Part shown: positions 21,839-33,457 of the stretch, one piece after another
How positions within the stretch are numbered: the first letter of the stretch is position 1
Layout of the letters: every line of letters begins with the position of its first letter
Source: Channallabes apus
Lineage: Eukaryota > Chordata > Actinopteri > Siluriformes > Clariidae
Direction of reading: 5' to 3'
Length of the DNA stretch: 64,000 nt
Assembly (NCBI GenBank): GCA_030522415.1
Contig: CM060121.1
Coordinates: 5,918,476-5,982,475 of the forward strand
Position numbers and translations under genes: made by a program
The notes under the pieces: model-generated
What the model was told of the DNA's origin: nothing
The model's input: only the letters and a program-made list of their open reading frames with translations
Database searches by the model: none

Positions 21839-24800
21839 TGGTCAATTTGGGAACGCCAATTAGCCTAATCTGCATGTCTTTGGACTGTGGGAGGAAACCG
21901 GAGTACCCAAAGAAAACCCACCAAGCACGGGGAGAACATGCAAACTCCATGTACACAGAGACGGGAATCGAGTCTGGCCGGGAATTGCACCCGGATCCTG
22001 GCGGTGTAAGGCGACAGTGCTAACTGTGTTCATTTACTGTCTTCTTAAAAACATGCTACTGTGTGAGTAGTCACTGGACTCTGCCTCCTATAATGTGTGA
22101 CGTTGAAACAACATGAAGAACTTTTTTTTTAAAAATCCTAGCTTTTTAATGGTTTTTAGTCATTATTTTGAAATAAACTGCAAAAGTGAACATGGCAAAT
22201 ATAGTACTATATAACAAACTAAGTGAAGAATAGGATGGACATAAGGTTGGTATTACAACATGATTTCTCCTAATAGGTAAAATATGATATTTCTGAAAAA
22301 ATATGTAGAAGAAATAGACTTTTTGAGAGATGAGGAATACACTATATCCCAAATTATGGAATGATTTTTATCATTCTTCCCATGTTCTTCCCATCGAAAT
22401 ACTGCTCATCAGTCCAAAATATATATAAATGTGAAAAAACATTCACTTATTGGCAACAAAAAGATGCTTAATGACTTAATTTTATAAAGAAGAATTAAAT
22501 ACATGAAAAGGCATTGTTAATTGTAGTGAAAATTAACTAATCATGAAGTCAGTGTAAAGTTCATATAGCAAAGGATCAGCTGGAAAAATGAAAAAAAGAA
22601 AAATAAGTATTTAGAAGCACTCAGTGCTCTGAGTCATCAAAAAAAGCTGTGTAACATTGACAGCAAGGTAAAGGGTTTAATGGTAATGTTGACTTTTTAT
22701 GAACTAAAGTGTATTAAATGCACAGGTGTGTTTGGATTAATCCAGTGTGTACTGTATGTATACTGTAATAATTAAGTATGTTAAAGTCTTACACATCCCG
22801 GGTCTTGTCTCTATCCTGTCCATGGATAAATGGGCGACCTGCGCATACACAAGCTCCCTACCTTCCTGAGAAGGAGCTGTCAGCAAAAAAAAAAAAAAAA
22901 GAAAGAAAATAATGTTATTAAGCTGTAGAAAAGCAGCTCTGTGACAACGGCAGCAGCACAATACATAACAAAATGAAGTCAAGTCAGGTTTCGTTAATGT
23001 TCACATGAAACATCATAATGGGGAAAAGTGTGATCTCATACATGTGACTTTGACTGTGTTATATTTGTTGTTAATATTAATATTCCAGAAATTGTTGTTC
23101 TTCAGTGATTTGTTCCCAGCATGTAGAAGAGTCTTTAGAGTTTATACAAAATTGTAATGTGAACATGAACTGAAGCTCATGAACAGTATCTGGATGACTT
23201 TATGCACTGCACTGTTGCCACTAGGATAATTACATGAATGTGAAGATACTGTACTGTACATACACATTCTTATTAATGCAGTCAGTGAGTGTAGACTGTA
23301 AACATCTTCTCTCATATAGTAAAGTAAGCCTTTAAGAATAATTATAAATAAATAAACCTGCCTACCTTCCTTGTTCTTTTGGCTTTGTCTCTTCTTGTAC
23401 ATGTAGAATGCAAAGATGGATATCATGATGAGAAGCACAAAAACCGAGCTCAGGCTAATCAGAATGACATCTGCAAGAAGATGGAAATTTTAAAAATGTC
23501 TGTAAAGGTAAGGAAAAGTTAGAACGAATAAAGAGAATCTCAGGTCATGTCCTAACAACAACAATTTCAGTGATTATGAAATTGAAAATTAATCAATTTT
23601 AGATTGAATGGATAGAGAGGAAACCAATCATTAATTTTATTATATACTGTACATACAGTTGTTTTTCAGAAAGGCACATGTAGTTCCTCTTTGTTTGATC
23701 AACATATGATTTTTTACCCATGTCCTACTCTATTTACTTACACAGGTTTAATGAGTTAATACCGGACATCGGGGTGGTTGGGGCAAGACTGTGTCTGTAT
23801 GTCATTGTGTAGTTTACTGTCGAATTCATATCATTCGTACCATTGCTTGTAGGGGTCTGTGTCCCACTGGACGGCGTTGTGGACGCTGCAAGTGCAAATC
23901 AATGAACTATCACTAGCACACACTGTAATGACAAGCTCTGCAGAAAAACATACATTATAAACCTGTACAAGGAGTTTTGCAATCACAATCTTTCTAATTT
24001 ATTACAAAATAAAATTCTTACAAATGATTTTATGGAGTACAACTTCAGGTGGAAAGTAAAATATTTGGAATATTTATATAAAGATTTTATTTTATTTATG
24101 TCTGTGCCCTATTGGTTTAATGACAGTGTGCACAGATAAAATATGCTACAGTAAGCTTTTTTATTCATTTAGAGATATTGCTTGTTTTAACATTGTTTAA
24201 ATCTAACTCACTAAAATGAACATGCTTAGACATTAGTGGTTTATCTGTAATGTGTATAAATATTACATGCTTATAATATCTCACTGTATTTAAAAACAAA
24301 CTTCTGATTACAAAATACTGTACGACATGGTGTTCCATCAAGCCAGCAAATTATTCCATAGTTATTTGTAACCCCCATTTTGTGGGAATTGCAAACCCAA
24401 CGCTAAATGGCAGATAAACAAATCGTGGGATTTATTGTCACAGAAAAACTAGAATTAGACTACAGAAATTTATTTCCTCCTGCTTTATACTGTATGTCTC
24501 TGAACAGTGGCTTTTTCTTTAGATCAGTAGGGTGACCTTACAAAGTCTATCAGGCCACAGCCACAGGCCTTATGGAGCTGTCGTCGAAAATTCATCCCAA
24601 AGATATGCAATGTTTTTTTTTACATTTGTAAAAATGTGACCACACATTTTAATGTATACATTTATTAGTATTCTTCTTCTTATTATTATTATTAATTATA
24701 TTATGCAATTTAGAGATCATGTTTATCATTATGTTATGGAATGATATAAGCATTCCTTGGTTTCTTATTGTCTTTGTGAAATGTCATGGCTTTGAAGACT

Positions 24801-27800
24801 CACTAGCTCATTTGGAACAGTGTTGCCAACTTCACAGTAAGTAAAGTAGCTATTAACTAAGTCGGTAAATGACATCATCGCCTAATTTGCATAATCATCC
24901 ATTTGCTTTCAATTGTAATGGACACTGTAATGTAGGAGTAAGGACCACCTGCAGAAGGATACATGCTTTCATATCCGAGTCCCCAAAGGTTCTGAAAAGT
25001 CTCTAATAACCACAGAAAAAGTCACTAGATTTATCGCTAGTGGCTTTTGATTAAAAAAAAAAAAGTTGTCAAGAGGGTTTGGAAAGTTTCCAGATTTAGC
25101 AAGAAAGTCACCAAGTTGGCAATACTGATTTGGAGCTAGAAGCTTTAGCTCATTTGGTCACAAATGAAAAGATTGCAACTGGTGTGACTAACATATAAAA
25201 AATTGCGAGGATCAAATGCTATATGCAGTTTAATATGCAGTTGGTCTCACTAGCATACATCAACCGTCTTCCCATATTTGTGAAATTTTCTTACTCTTCT
25301 TTTGGCTGCTCCCGTTTAGGGGTCACCACAGCAGACTATTTGTCTCCATTTAACTCTGTCTTCCACATCTTCCCTTGTCACTCCAACCTCCTACATGTCT
25401 TCTTTCACCTCATTCATTAACCTCATCTTGAGCCTTCCTCTTCTCCTCCGGCCTGGGAGTTCTGTCTCTAACAATCTCCTCCTGATATCCCCCTTATCTG
25501 CACACCTCTGCACATGTCCAAACCATCTTAATCTAGCTTCTCTAACTATGTCCCCAAAACATCCTACCTGCACTGTCCCTCTAATATACTCCTTCCTAAT
25601 CCTGTACAATCTTGTCAAAAGCAAATCAGAGCAGATTCAGCTCTATCACCTCCAGCTTTGCTTCCTGTCTTTTTGTCAGCAGATAAAGTTTCCAAACCGT
25701 ACAACCTTGCTGGTCTCACTACCGTCTTGTAAATTTTCGATTTTATTCTTGCTTTTTTTTTTTTTTTTTTGGGTATTTCCAATTTTCTCCCCAATATTAG
25801 TTGTGGCCAATTCCTCCCCGTCGCTAGGGGGCTCCCACATTAAGGCTGCCACTACCACTCAGCCGGGAGGGCCGAAGACTATCACGTGTTTCCTCCGAAC
25901 CGCGTGGCGTCAGCTGACCGCATCTTTTCGAACTGCTTGATCACGCACCATTAGGGGCGGAGTAACACACTCGGAGGAAAGTGCTAGCCGCTCCTTCCGC
26001 ATGCGCGAGCTCGCAGATGCCCCTGATTGGCTGTAGAGCCGTGATTAATGTGGGAGCGCAAGTACCTCTCATCCCTCCGCCCTGAGAGAGCTTTTACCTT
26101 TCCATCACCGATCAGAGATTTGTGAAATATAAAGAGAAATATAAAATGCTTACTATGTGTTTCGTAATGTATAAATGATTTGGGAGTGTGGTGTTCAATC
26201 AGCTCTGCTCCATTATAATGCAGCTCATTTCAAAGTGGCATTTCCCCATAACATCATTATAAAATAGTTTTATTCATTTTGTAAAACAATAATTATTTTT
26301 TAATTTCTTAATATGAGAAACTGGAAAATGTATAGAAGTGTATTGCAGCATTTTGAATACAAGATTTAGATTCGCTAGAAACTTTGCTTTAAACTGCTTT
26401 GCCCTGGATTTGACTGGACTAGGCCATTTTAGATGAAGTCTGTACAGTATATGTACATATGCATGAATATACATTATTATGTGAAGTGGATGTGTGTAAT
26501 GATAAAGAGTTTTTCAGTGGGTCTTCCCCCCTTTGAATGCTATTTTTTCCCCAGATAGTGTGAGCAACGTTATTTCGTTTCACTGTGTACTAACTGTACA
26601 GTATATGGTTGAAGTGACAATAAAGCAAGCTTGAACTTGAACTTGAGTAATGACACTAAATACTGTTGCTTCATCGTTGTTGTTAAAGCTGTTTAAATTA
26701 GTACAGTATGTACTGTATAAAAGACAGACTCACCAGGACATGGGTGGAGTTCAGTGGTAATGAGATCACGGCTGACATGATTGTCTACAGAGCAGGTGAC
26801 TTTTCCATGAAGGTCTTTATCCAGTATGAGAGTGCTGTTCCTGATCTCCAGTTGAGGGAGTGTGTTTAAATCAGAAGTCCAGTTGAAGTGGAGGTTGTCT
26901 CCATCAGCAGAACAGGACACTTTCAAGACTCCAGGTGACAGGCAGCTGTAAGACACTTTCACTGAGGACACCTGAGCTGTGGATTACACAGAGAAAATAT
27001 TTTTTTTATTAAAGGTCCCTGCTTTATATATTCCTCACTCCTCCTTTCCTCCAGATAATCCTAATGATTAATCTCATTATGTCTGATTAGCTTGTACTTT
27101 GTACTGTAACATCATGCATTTATTTACTGTATATTGCAGATCACAGATCTGTGTTCCCTGGTTATATGTTCTGTTGGTTCTCTAGTCAGTATGTTTGACT
27201 GGAACCTTGAATTTAAATCTTCCGACAATCCCAAGGCAAAGATACTAAAAGATGAGATCTTATGTTCATCTCTTCTGTGTCTCCTAGACAGAAATGAGCC
27301 GTCTTTGGGACTTTAATGAGATTTAGCCGTTTTCTGCATCCTCTTAAAGGTGTCTCAAATGTGGCTCTTTTAATTTTTACCTTTAATTTTTACCTTAATT
27401 TTAACCTTTAAATTTCAGAGATAGTTCCTATTTGTCTCGTGTGTGACTCACATAATTTTTGTTTCCCTAAAGCAGTGTTTCCCCACACATAAAGTATACA
27501 GTAATTGTAAACTGTGCATTTGGGTTTTCTGGTATATTCTGATATGATCCTTTTAAACATTTCTGCTTAGTCTTGTGTGTATAATTACTTAAAATAAAAT
27601 AAAATTGAGTTTTTCATATTGAAGAATATATTCTGCTGAAAAAAATTCCACTCTATATTGCACAATCCAGACTCATATACACTATATTCATTAAAACATA
27701 ATGCAAAGAATGGCTAAAAATGCTTTGAGGTTTAATAGTTAGGGTTTTCTGACAAACAGTGCCATCTACACTAAAAAGTGTTTAGTACTTTTAGAGATAA

Positions 27801-29193
27801 TGTTTGTGTTTAGTGATTTCTGTATATACGTATCATTTAAGACCAAACCTATTTTTGATTATATATTTATGACTAAATGTTCAACATTATTTCATGGCCA
27901 ACCCAATTAAGCTTACAGTACATATAGATTCTTATAAAGACATAGTTTTCCACAATTTCCAATTTCCCGCACACGTGCTCCAAGCCTGCAAATGTTCAGT
28001 GTGTTACAGAAATGTGCAGCGCATCGCCAGACCTCGGTGTCAAGACAGCAAAAAGGCTTTATCCGTCATTCATCCAGATGTTTAGGGCGGCGGTAGCGCA
28101 CTACTGTACCTACAGGACTTTACCTGCCACAGATAAAAATGAAGAAGAAGACCAAGAAGAGAAAGCAGACGGTGAAGGTGAGTTTTGCTTTTTTTGTGGC
28201 CTTTGTGTAAGTCCTGTATAAATCATACTTGGAGTTGAGCAGTGTGACACTTAATATCTTTGTCAGGTTGTGTGACATTTTGTATCATTTAGTGTCTTGA
28301 TTTGCCAGATTTTGCTGGTGTCTGTTTTATTGTGTCAATTGTAAACCTATTACACTGTATGCTGTTAAATAAGAGGATTTTTCATATGTTCAACAAAACT
28401 ATAATATTTGTCTTTCATGCATCTCATTTACAGTACAGTATATCTCTATATCCTTCAAATGTAGTTAACTTGATGTGTAGATACATTTGCTGATAAATAG
28501 CTTAGTTAAGCAAACTGTTAATTAAACAAATTTTATGTTTAACAACTACAGTGGAAAAAAACAGATTTGTTTAATCTCCATAAGAAATAAAACACTTGGG
28601 CCATACTTTTATATGGATAAAAGCAATTATTATGGGGTGATGAGCAGAAGACTTACAGTTACTACCACATAATTAATTAATGTCCTCTAACAATGTGCTT
28701 GAAGTGTTTTTGCTAACAGTGATGCTTATGACTGTAAATGTTTAAGACTGTTTACTTTGCATCCATTTGTAGTTACTTGAGTTGCAACAGCTGCCTGATT
28801 CCTCTTATCACTTACATTATAAACAGATGATCTGTCTCAAGCCTTTCTTAATAAGATAAAATGTATGCCTCAACAGAGAGAGAATATATAACTGTTACAA
28901 AACTGACCAATCAGATCTAGAATGAAACCAAAATTTGTTATAGTAAAATGAATACTGTAAATAAATACATTAAATTGTAATGAAATTAAAGGAAAGAAGT
29001 TCCTCAAGTACATTATATGACTGAGTATTATAGAACAGCAAGGTTGAATGATTTATCCGACTGGGCAGCACGTGTGTGTGTGTGTGTGATATTGATTTAT
29101 ATCAGCACAAACAATTCCGGTTCTAACATGAATGATACATTTATTATAAAACTTCTGTACTGCATTTTCGTGGATTAAATTATTATTATTATT

Positions 29194-29233
<40 letters not shown>

Positions 29234-29236
29234 AGA

Positions 29237-29269
<33 letters not shown>

Positions 29270-30449
29270 TTTGTGTGACCGTTTATAACAACTATAATGC
29301 AGGTGAGGGCAGGAACTAGCTTGTCTCTCTTACTGGCATATGCACATCCTATTATACAAGTAAAAACTTTTTAATTATAAAATTAGTGATTTATATTGTA
29401 TACATGTATAAAATGTACAGTAAATGTTGTAGTGTGCTGTGTGATGTAATTAGAGGGTGTGTGGTCCTACCTTCAATGTTCAGCTGGAGAGTATAAATGC
29501 CTTTACTCTTTCCATCTGCATCAAAGTTCTCTAACCTGTATGTTCCAGAGTCTCTCCTCTCTGCACTGGTTAGTATCAGAGTTTTAGTATCATTAACAAA
29601 CTGCCATTCTGGGATATATGGTGTTGGTGGGTTACTATGGGTTTTTCTATATTTTATAATGATACGGATGGTAAATGTCTTGTCTGTGTGCTTTAGGTCA
29701 AACCCATCCTCCAGGGGCATTTGCAGGTGCAGTTGTTGTCCCAGAGCTACATAACACTGATTACTCTCATTAAATCTACAGACAACAGGATCCTGAACCA
29801 GCAAACCTGCAGAGGAGGAAATAATCAGGAACATTATTAATATTATTACACACTGATAAACTCCTCTGATCCACTTCAACTTCACAACACTATTACAGAA
29901 GATCTGGAAATCAGTATGTTGAAACAATTTATGAAAAACAGAAATAATGACGTGTCCTTGTACAGTTATAATAAGTCTTCTTCAAAAATAAAGACTAACT
30001 CTGATTCAAAGTGACTTTAATGAATTTAATGAAAACTTAGGGGTAAAGTTACCAAAGTGTGAAGGTTAGTCTAAAACTGTTAATAAAAAAATGTTGAAGC
30101 ATTAAAAAAAAAAAAAGAGGAAATTAATAATTGATGCAATATTATATTTATCTTTCTATTATATTTATATTTTTATTCTATATATTTTATGACATTTATT
30201 TTAAATTACTCATTGTATAGAAAGGTAGAATTTATTTTATTTATATTTATTATTTTTTTAAATTAATACGTTTTTGTGTTGAGACAAAACCTTTTTATTT
30301 TTAATCTTTTTTTTTTTTTTTTAACATATATTTACACAAAATAAATGTTAAACACACTTTTTCTAATCATGAATAAATCGTGTTTGTGGAGGAAACCTAC
30401 CTGAAGCAGCTCCTGTGATTATCATCAGGATCCCAAAGACAATCTGCAT
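20814..30449 (-). CDS. CD2/SLAM-like Ig receptor with ITIM tail (gene 1)
   Basis: Reconstructed from seven exons with GT-AG borders, all phase 1: 30449-30401, 29806-29471, 26976-26734, 23885-23742, 23470-23366, 22876-22793 and 21001-20814. They total 1149 nt, giving 382 aa. Residues 1-17 are a signal peptide, 17-128 a V-like Ig domain, 129-209 a C2-like domain, 210-257 a Ser/Thr/Asn-rich stalk, about 259-281 the membrane segment, and 283-382 the cytoplasmic tail. The tail has LVYAQV (Y303), VEYAEV (Y330) and VQYGEL (Y351), which fit the ITIM pattern, plus CVYAHV (Y375). ITIMs recruit SH2-domain phosphatases, so an inhibitory cell-surface receptor on blood cells is inferred. The V domain keeps the DSGTY motif but lacks the Cys after it, as in CD2-family V domains. 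A family assignment other than CD2/SLAM (another fish Ig receptor) remains possible. Gene 2 is its close paralogue. Confidence 0.85.
21515..21655 (-). mobile_element. SINE fragment in gene 1 intron
   Basis: A short rearranged copy of the DANA/Mermaid-like SINE (TATCCCAGGAGACTTCAG and GCTAACCACTATGCCACC), immediately beside a longer copy. It lies in intron 6 of gene 1. Confidence 0.7.
21657..22024 (-). mobile_element. DANA/Mermaid-like SINE with expanded (CA)n
   Basis: A near-complete copy in gene 1 intron 6, with (CA)n at about 21789-21836 at the internal position where other copies have short CA/GT tracts. The far end is truncated at GCGACAGTGCTAAC. Confidence 0.88.
22025..22792. other. gene 1 intron 6, remainder
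   Basis: AT-rich intron sequence with no second gene or clear element. Confidence 0.5.
22793..22876 (-). CDS. gene 1 exon 6: first ITIM
   Basis: 28 residues with the LVYAQV motif. Acceptor CTGACAG and donor ATGT|GTAAGA. Poly(A) upstream in the intron at about 22885-22900 reads as poly(T) before the acceptor on the coding strand. Confidence 0.78.
23366..23470 (-). CDS. gene 1 exon 5: transmembrane segment
   Basis: 35 residues: a run of about 22 hydrophobic residues from VILISLSS to FAFYMY, then the basic stop-transfer KKRQSQKNK. The hydrophobic run has no charged residue. Confidence 0.85.
23742..23885 (-). CDS. gene 1 exon 4: extracellular stalk
   Basis: 48 residues rich in Thr, Ser, Pro and Asn, with NGT, NST and NYT as possible N-glycosylation sites. 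Acceptor CTTGCAG and donor CTGT|GTAAGT are strong. It shares no similarity with the 12-residue stalk exon of gene 2. Confidence 0.75.
23886..25286. other. gene 1 intron 3, AT-rich part
   Basis: Unique-looking AT-rich sequence with no exon or mobile element recognised. Confidence 0.45.
25287..26117 (-). mobile_element. 5'-truncated LINE with nested SINE-like insertion
   Basis: An 11-bp direct repeat ATTTGTGAAAT flanks the block (25276-25286 and 26118-26128). On the minus strand, bases 25287-25740 are a LINE 3' end. The reading frame keeps ARLRWFGHVQR and the LPGRRRRGR region typical of the C-terminal end of fish LINE reverse transcriptases, followed by CTGTGGTGACCCCT and GGGAGCAGCCAAAAG. The upstream part is interrupted at 25745 by a poly(A)-tailed repeat. 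Its 3' end matches the tail of the tRNA-Gly SINE at 9797. Confidence 0.82.
25745..26100 (-). mobile_element. poly(A)-tailed GC-rich retroposon, unclassified
   Basis: Read on the minus strand, about 330 bp of GC-rich sequence (including GGGGCATCTGCGAGCTCGC and GGAGGAAACACGTGATAG) ends in a run of A. It looks like a SINE or other short retroposon inserted in the LINE. I could not place it in a named family. Confidence 0.65.
26510..26637 (+). mobile_element. L2-like LINE 3' end
   Basis: Ends GACAATAAAGCAAGCTTGAA followed by short CTTGAA repeats, with GTTATTTCGTTTCACTGTGT upstream, a common layout for L2-type 3' ends. It sits about 100 bp downstream, in plus-strand terms, from gene 1 exon 3. Confidence 0.7.
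26734..26976 (-). CDS. gene 1 exon 3: Ig C2-like domain
   Basis: 243 nt encoding 81 residues with four Cys: SYSCLSPG, KVSCSADG, KVTCSVDN and HPCPG. FNWTS carries the core Trp. This Cys spacing fits the C2 domains of the CD2/SLAM group, which carry two disulfides. Splice borders are CCACAG acceptor and CCTG|GTGAGT donor. Confidence 0.88.
26977..29470. other. gene 1 intron 2
   Basis: Mostly AT-rich. A (GT)n(GA)n compound microsatellite is at about 29198-29268 and a short GT run at 29073-29088. A more GC-rich patch at 27960-28160 ends in a donor-like GAAG|GTGAGT on the plus strand, but no gene is supported. Confidence 0.5.
29471..29806 (-). CDS. gene 1 exon 2: Ig V-like domain
   Basis: 336 nt, phase 1 to phase 1, with acceptor CTGCAG and donor GAAG|GTAGGA. 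It contains VVCRFNESNQC with two Cys near the N-terminus, a Trp in PEWQFVND, and RDSGTYRL where Ig domains usually have a Cys two residues after Tyr. Predicted N-glycosylation sites are NES and NDT. Confidence 0.88.
30401..30449 (-). CDS. gene 1 exon 1: signal peptide
   Basis: Encodes MQIVFGILMIITGAAS, a short hydrophobic leader. The donor is CAG|GTAGG at 30400-30396. This ATG is chosen because it opens the hydrophobic stretch and joins exon 2 in phase 1. Confidence 0.82.
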
Positions 30450-30557
30450 TTTTTAAGTCCACAGAAACTCAGTAAAAACATCTAGAAGTCCAAAAACCAA
30501 CTAATGTGAAATGAACATAATGGAGTTCTCTCTGAAGCTTCTCACTAGCTGGAGATC

Positions 30558-30600
<43 letters not shown>

Positions 30601-30730
30601 ACACACACACACCGGCTCTGGGGAAACACTACAGACAGGGTAAAACTGTGGCGAAGGTTTGACATGACAAATGAGGAAAAAGGAGGAAGTAAGAGCACAT
30701 TTCTACAGTGTGTCACTTCCTGTTTTCTTT
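30450..30730 (-). promoter_or_regulatory. gene 1 promoter region with inverted ETS-type pair
   Basis: GAGGAAGT (30683-30690) and ACTTCCTG (30715-30722) form an inverted pair of GGAA-core sites about 32 bp apart. The same arrangement occurs upstream of gene 2. ETS/PU.1 sites are common in leukocyte promoters, so this is a plausible promoter. A (CA)n tract (30561-30613) lies between the pair and the ATG. No TATA box was recognised. Confidence 0.5.
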
Positions 30731-31498
30731 CCTAAAGAAATGGACAGAATGTTGCAATTGGTTTTAATGCTCTTAAAAGGAATTTAGTATCAGGTTTAAA
30801 CTGTCTGTAACAATTCAGTGCAGACTTCTGAAACTATATTCACACATTTTCTATTTAAATATATCATGGAATTACACTGTTATATTTTACTTTAATTATA
30901 TCTTTTAGTTATCCCAGTCACGTACAAAAGAAGTGAACTCTACATTTTGTACAGTCAGTTTTGAAAGCTGGATAATCTCAACACTCGCCAGAGAAGTAGA
31001 TGTGAATTATTATATAAGGAATAGCGCATGGTGTGACTCTTATGCTCTTATAGATAAATAATCAACAGTGGGCTGGTGTTATAAAGCAGGGTTGGAATAA
31101 AAGTGGATTATTGTCCTCTAATGTCATTTGCCAATTATTGCCTTTGTAATATTTATTAAGCAGGTCAAACTGACACACTGTATCACAGCTTCCACATCAC
31201 AGAGCCTGAGAAAGAGGCTGCAGGATTTGGGGATTTTACTGACTTTTGACCTTCAAATACATTTGAAATTATGCCTCGGTCACAATTACTGAACTTAATA
31301 TGTTTCATATTTTTTTCCTGATGCAAACTTTATTTATTTGATATGATAAACCAGTTCTGCAATTTGTTTGCAATATTCAAACTGTGTTTAAAGCCAATTT
31401 TATTTAGTGAATTTCACTCAGACAGAACAGCCGCTGTATTGCAAAGAGTTTTGAATATGTTTTTCAACATTTTCTTGACAATTGAAGTAAATCAAATC
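30731..31498. other. intergenic upstream of gene 1
   Basis: AT-rich; no exon or mobile element seen. Confidence 0.45.
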
Positions 31499-31512
31499 AT
31501 GAAGCCAATATT

Positions 31513-31829
31513 CATTCATTCATTCATTGTCTATACCCCTTATCCTGTTACAGGGTTAATGAGATCCTGAATCCTATCCCAGGAGACTACCAGCTCAGGC
31601 AAAATACACCACAGACAGGGGGCGCACACACACACGATAGGCACTTTGGGGAGGCCAATCAACCCAATCTGCATGTCTTGGAACTGTGGGAGGAAACCTT
31701 AGTACCCAGAGGAAACCCACCAAGAATAGTGAGAACATGCAAACTCCATGCACACAGATCTGAGGCGGGAATTGAACCCGGACCCCAGAGGTGCAAGGCC
31801 ACAGTGCTACCCGCTCTGCCACCTACTGT
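31513..31829 (-). mobile_element. DANA/Mermaid-like SINE with target duplication
   Basis: Flanked by ATGAAGCCAATATT (31499-31512) and ATGAAGCCAGTATT (31830-31843), a 14-bp duplication with one mismatch. It has the (ATTC)n tail end and the reverse-oriented tRNA-like head. Confidence 0.9.
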
Positions 31830-31843
31830 ATGAAGCCAGTATT

Positions 31844-33340
31844 GTGAATCAAAGGTTTTGTTACACCCCTAGATGTTAGTCTACTACTATACAGTATATC
31901 TTTACACATCTGAAGCGTTCAAGTCAAACCAAGACTAGTGATAAAATTCCTTGTGATTAATGGTGTAAAATCAATTGATATTTAGAGAAGACTTCAATCA
32001 CAGTGCAGTGATGAGAATCTTAGCTGCAGTAAAACATTTGAACTGTTCAAACATTTTAAACAAGCCTGCATGTCTATAAAAGCCCCTCCGGCTGAGGTTA
32101 CTTGGAGCCTAATGCATTTGTGGATGAACATTCAGGAAGTGGAAAACTTTCAGAAAAAAAAACAGCCTGGTTCGATCAGAAAAGGTGTTCTGCTTTTGTA
32201 GGGCAATGCACAGGTGAGATGATCTCTGTGTCCTTTTAATCACTACAGTATGTGTGTGTGTGTGTGTCTTGTACATCATATGCTTTTGCTTTAACAATGA
32301 AATTTAACCAGACAATCTTCTATAGTGCCCCGTATGATTACTGTATGTAGATGCCTGTTATCACACAGCTCAGCCCATGCTCAACACACACATACACACA
32401 CGCACACACACACACTCAACATTTAATTTATACATCTCCAGTTCCAAATGCATAACCAGATGCTTAATGCACAGAAATGATTCACTAATAAATAAAGTTA
32501 TAATTAAGCATTTGTTTCTTAAATCAGGAAAAGTTTCATTTACATTCATATCAAAATATTCAGTAGTCTACGTATATTAAACCCATGCATTAAAGGACTT
32601 CTCTGTTGTATGACCTTGACAAACAAATTCTTTCCATATTTTTTATTTTCTGTGTTTAAAGTCGCAATAAATGAGCATTACAGTAAAATAATATATGCAG
32701 CTAATCCAGGCAAGCAAGGCACAATAATCAGTATAAGCGTCACAGCCATCAGAACAACAGCTGAAGTTTGTCAGGACCAGTTTACCATTTGGTGTTGACA
32801 TCAGTTTTTTTTTTGCTACAGTAAAAGTCTGAATCCCTCTTTTTTTTCCTGTCTGTATGCAGCTCTTGGTTTTCATATTTATTTACTGCTCTAATTGTAG
32901 TTTAACCTTTTATTATAAACTATAAACTTAAAGACTTTGCCTTCATAACTGTGCTTTCTAAAGTTCGCTAATGGTGATATAGAAGGCCAGTTGGCTTCAC
33001 AGTTTGTTGCTGGTATGACAGCAGCCTCACCTGATTGGTTAATCCTATGGGTTTTTATAACAGAGGGAAGCCATTTATTACAGGAACTCAGTTGTTAGTT
33101 ATTGCCACATCACTGTACAGTCCAGACCTCACTCCAAGCCATTTGTACATGTTTGGCCATTAAAGATTTGATGGTGCAGGTAAACAAACACAGAACAGAA
33201 GCTCAGAGTTTAGATCATCAGCAAGGCTTTAAATGATTGATGAGAGCCAGCATTATACTGTATAGTACATGGACAGGAAGCGTAAAAGGAGCAGAATTCT
33301 AGAATTTGGAGCATGAGCGCCCCCTGGTCGTGGACTGATG
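31844..33340. other. intergenic, no gene seen
   Basis: Contains short CA/GT tracts near 32240-32260 and 32380-32415. No supported coding exon. Confidence 0.45.
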
Positions 33341-33344
33341 AATT

Positions 33345-33457
33345 GGTTATCCGCTTTATCCACTATTCAGGCTTGCGGGGACCTGGAGCCTATTCCAGGA
33401 GGCTTAGGGCACAAGGCAGGGTACACCCTGGACAGGGTGCCAATCCATCGCAGGGGA
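33345..33457 (-). mobile_element. SINE tail fragment
   Basis: Only the tail half of the DANA/Mermaid-like SINE is present (TCCGCTTTATCC through GTGCCAATCCATCGCAG). Confidence 0.8.

Noticed and set aside
27960..28221. GC-richer plus-strand ORF with a donor-like site
   Set aside because: No family signature and no partner exon found; it lies in gene 1 intron 2.
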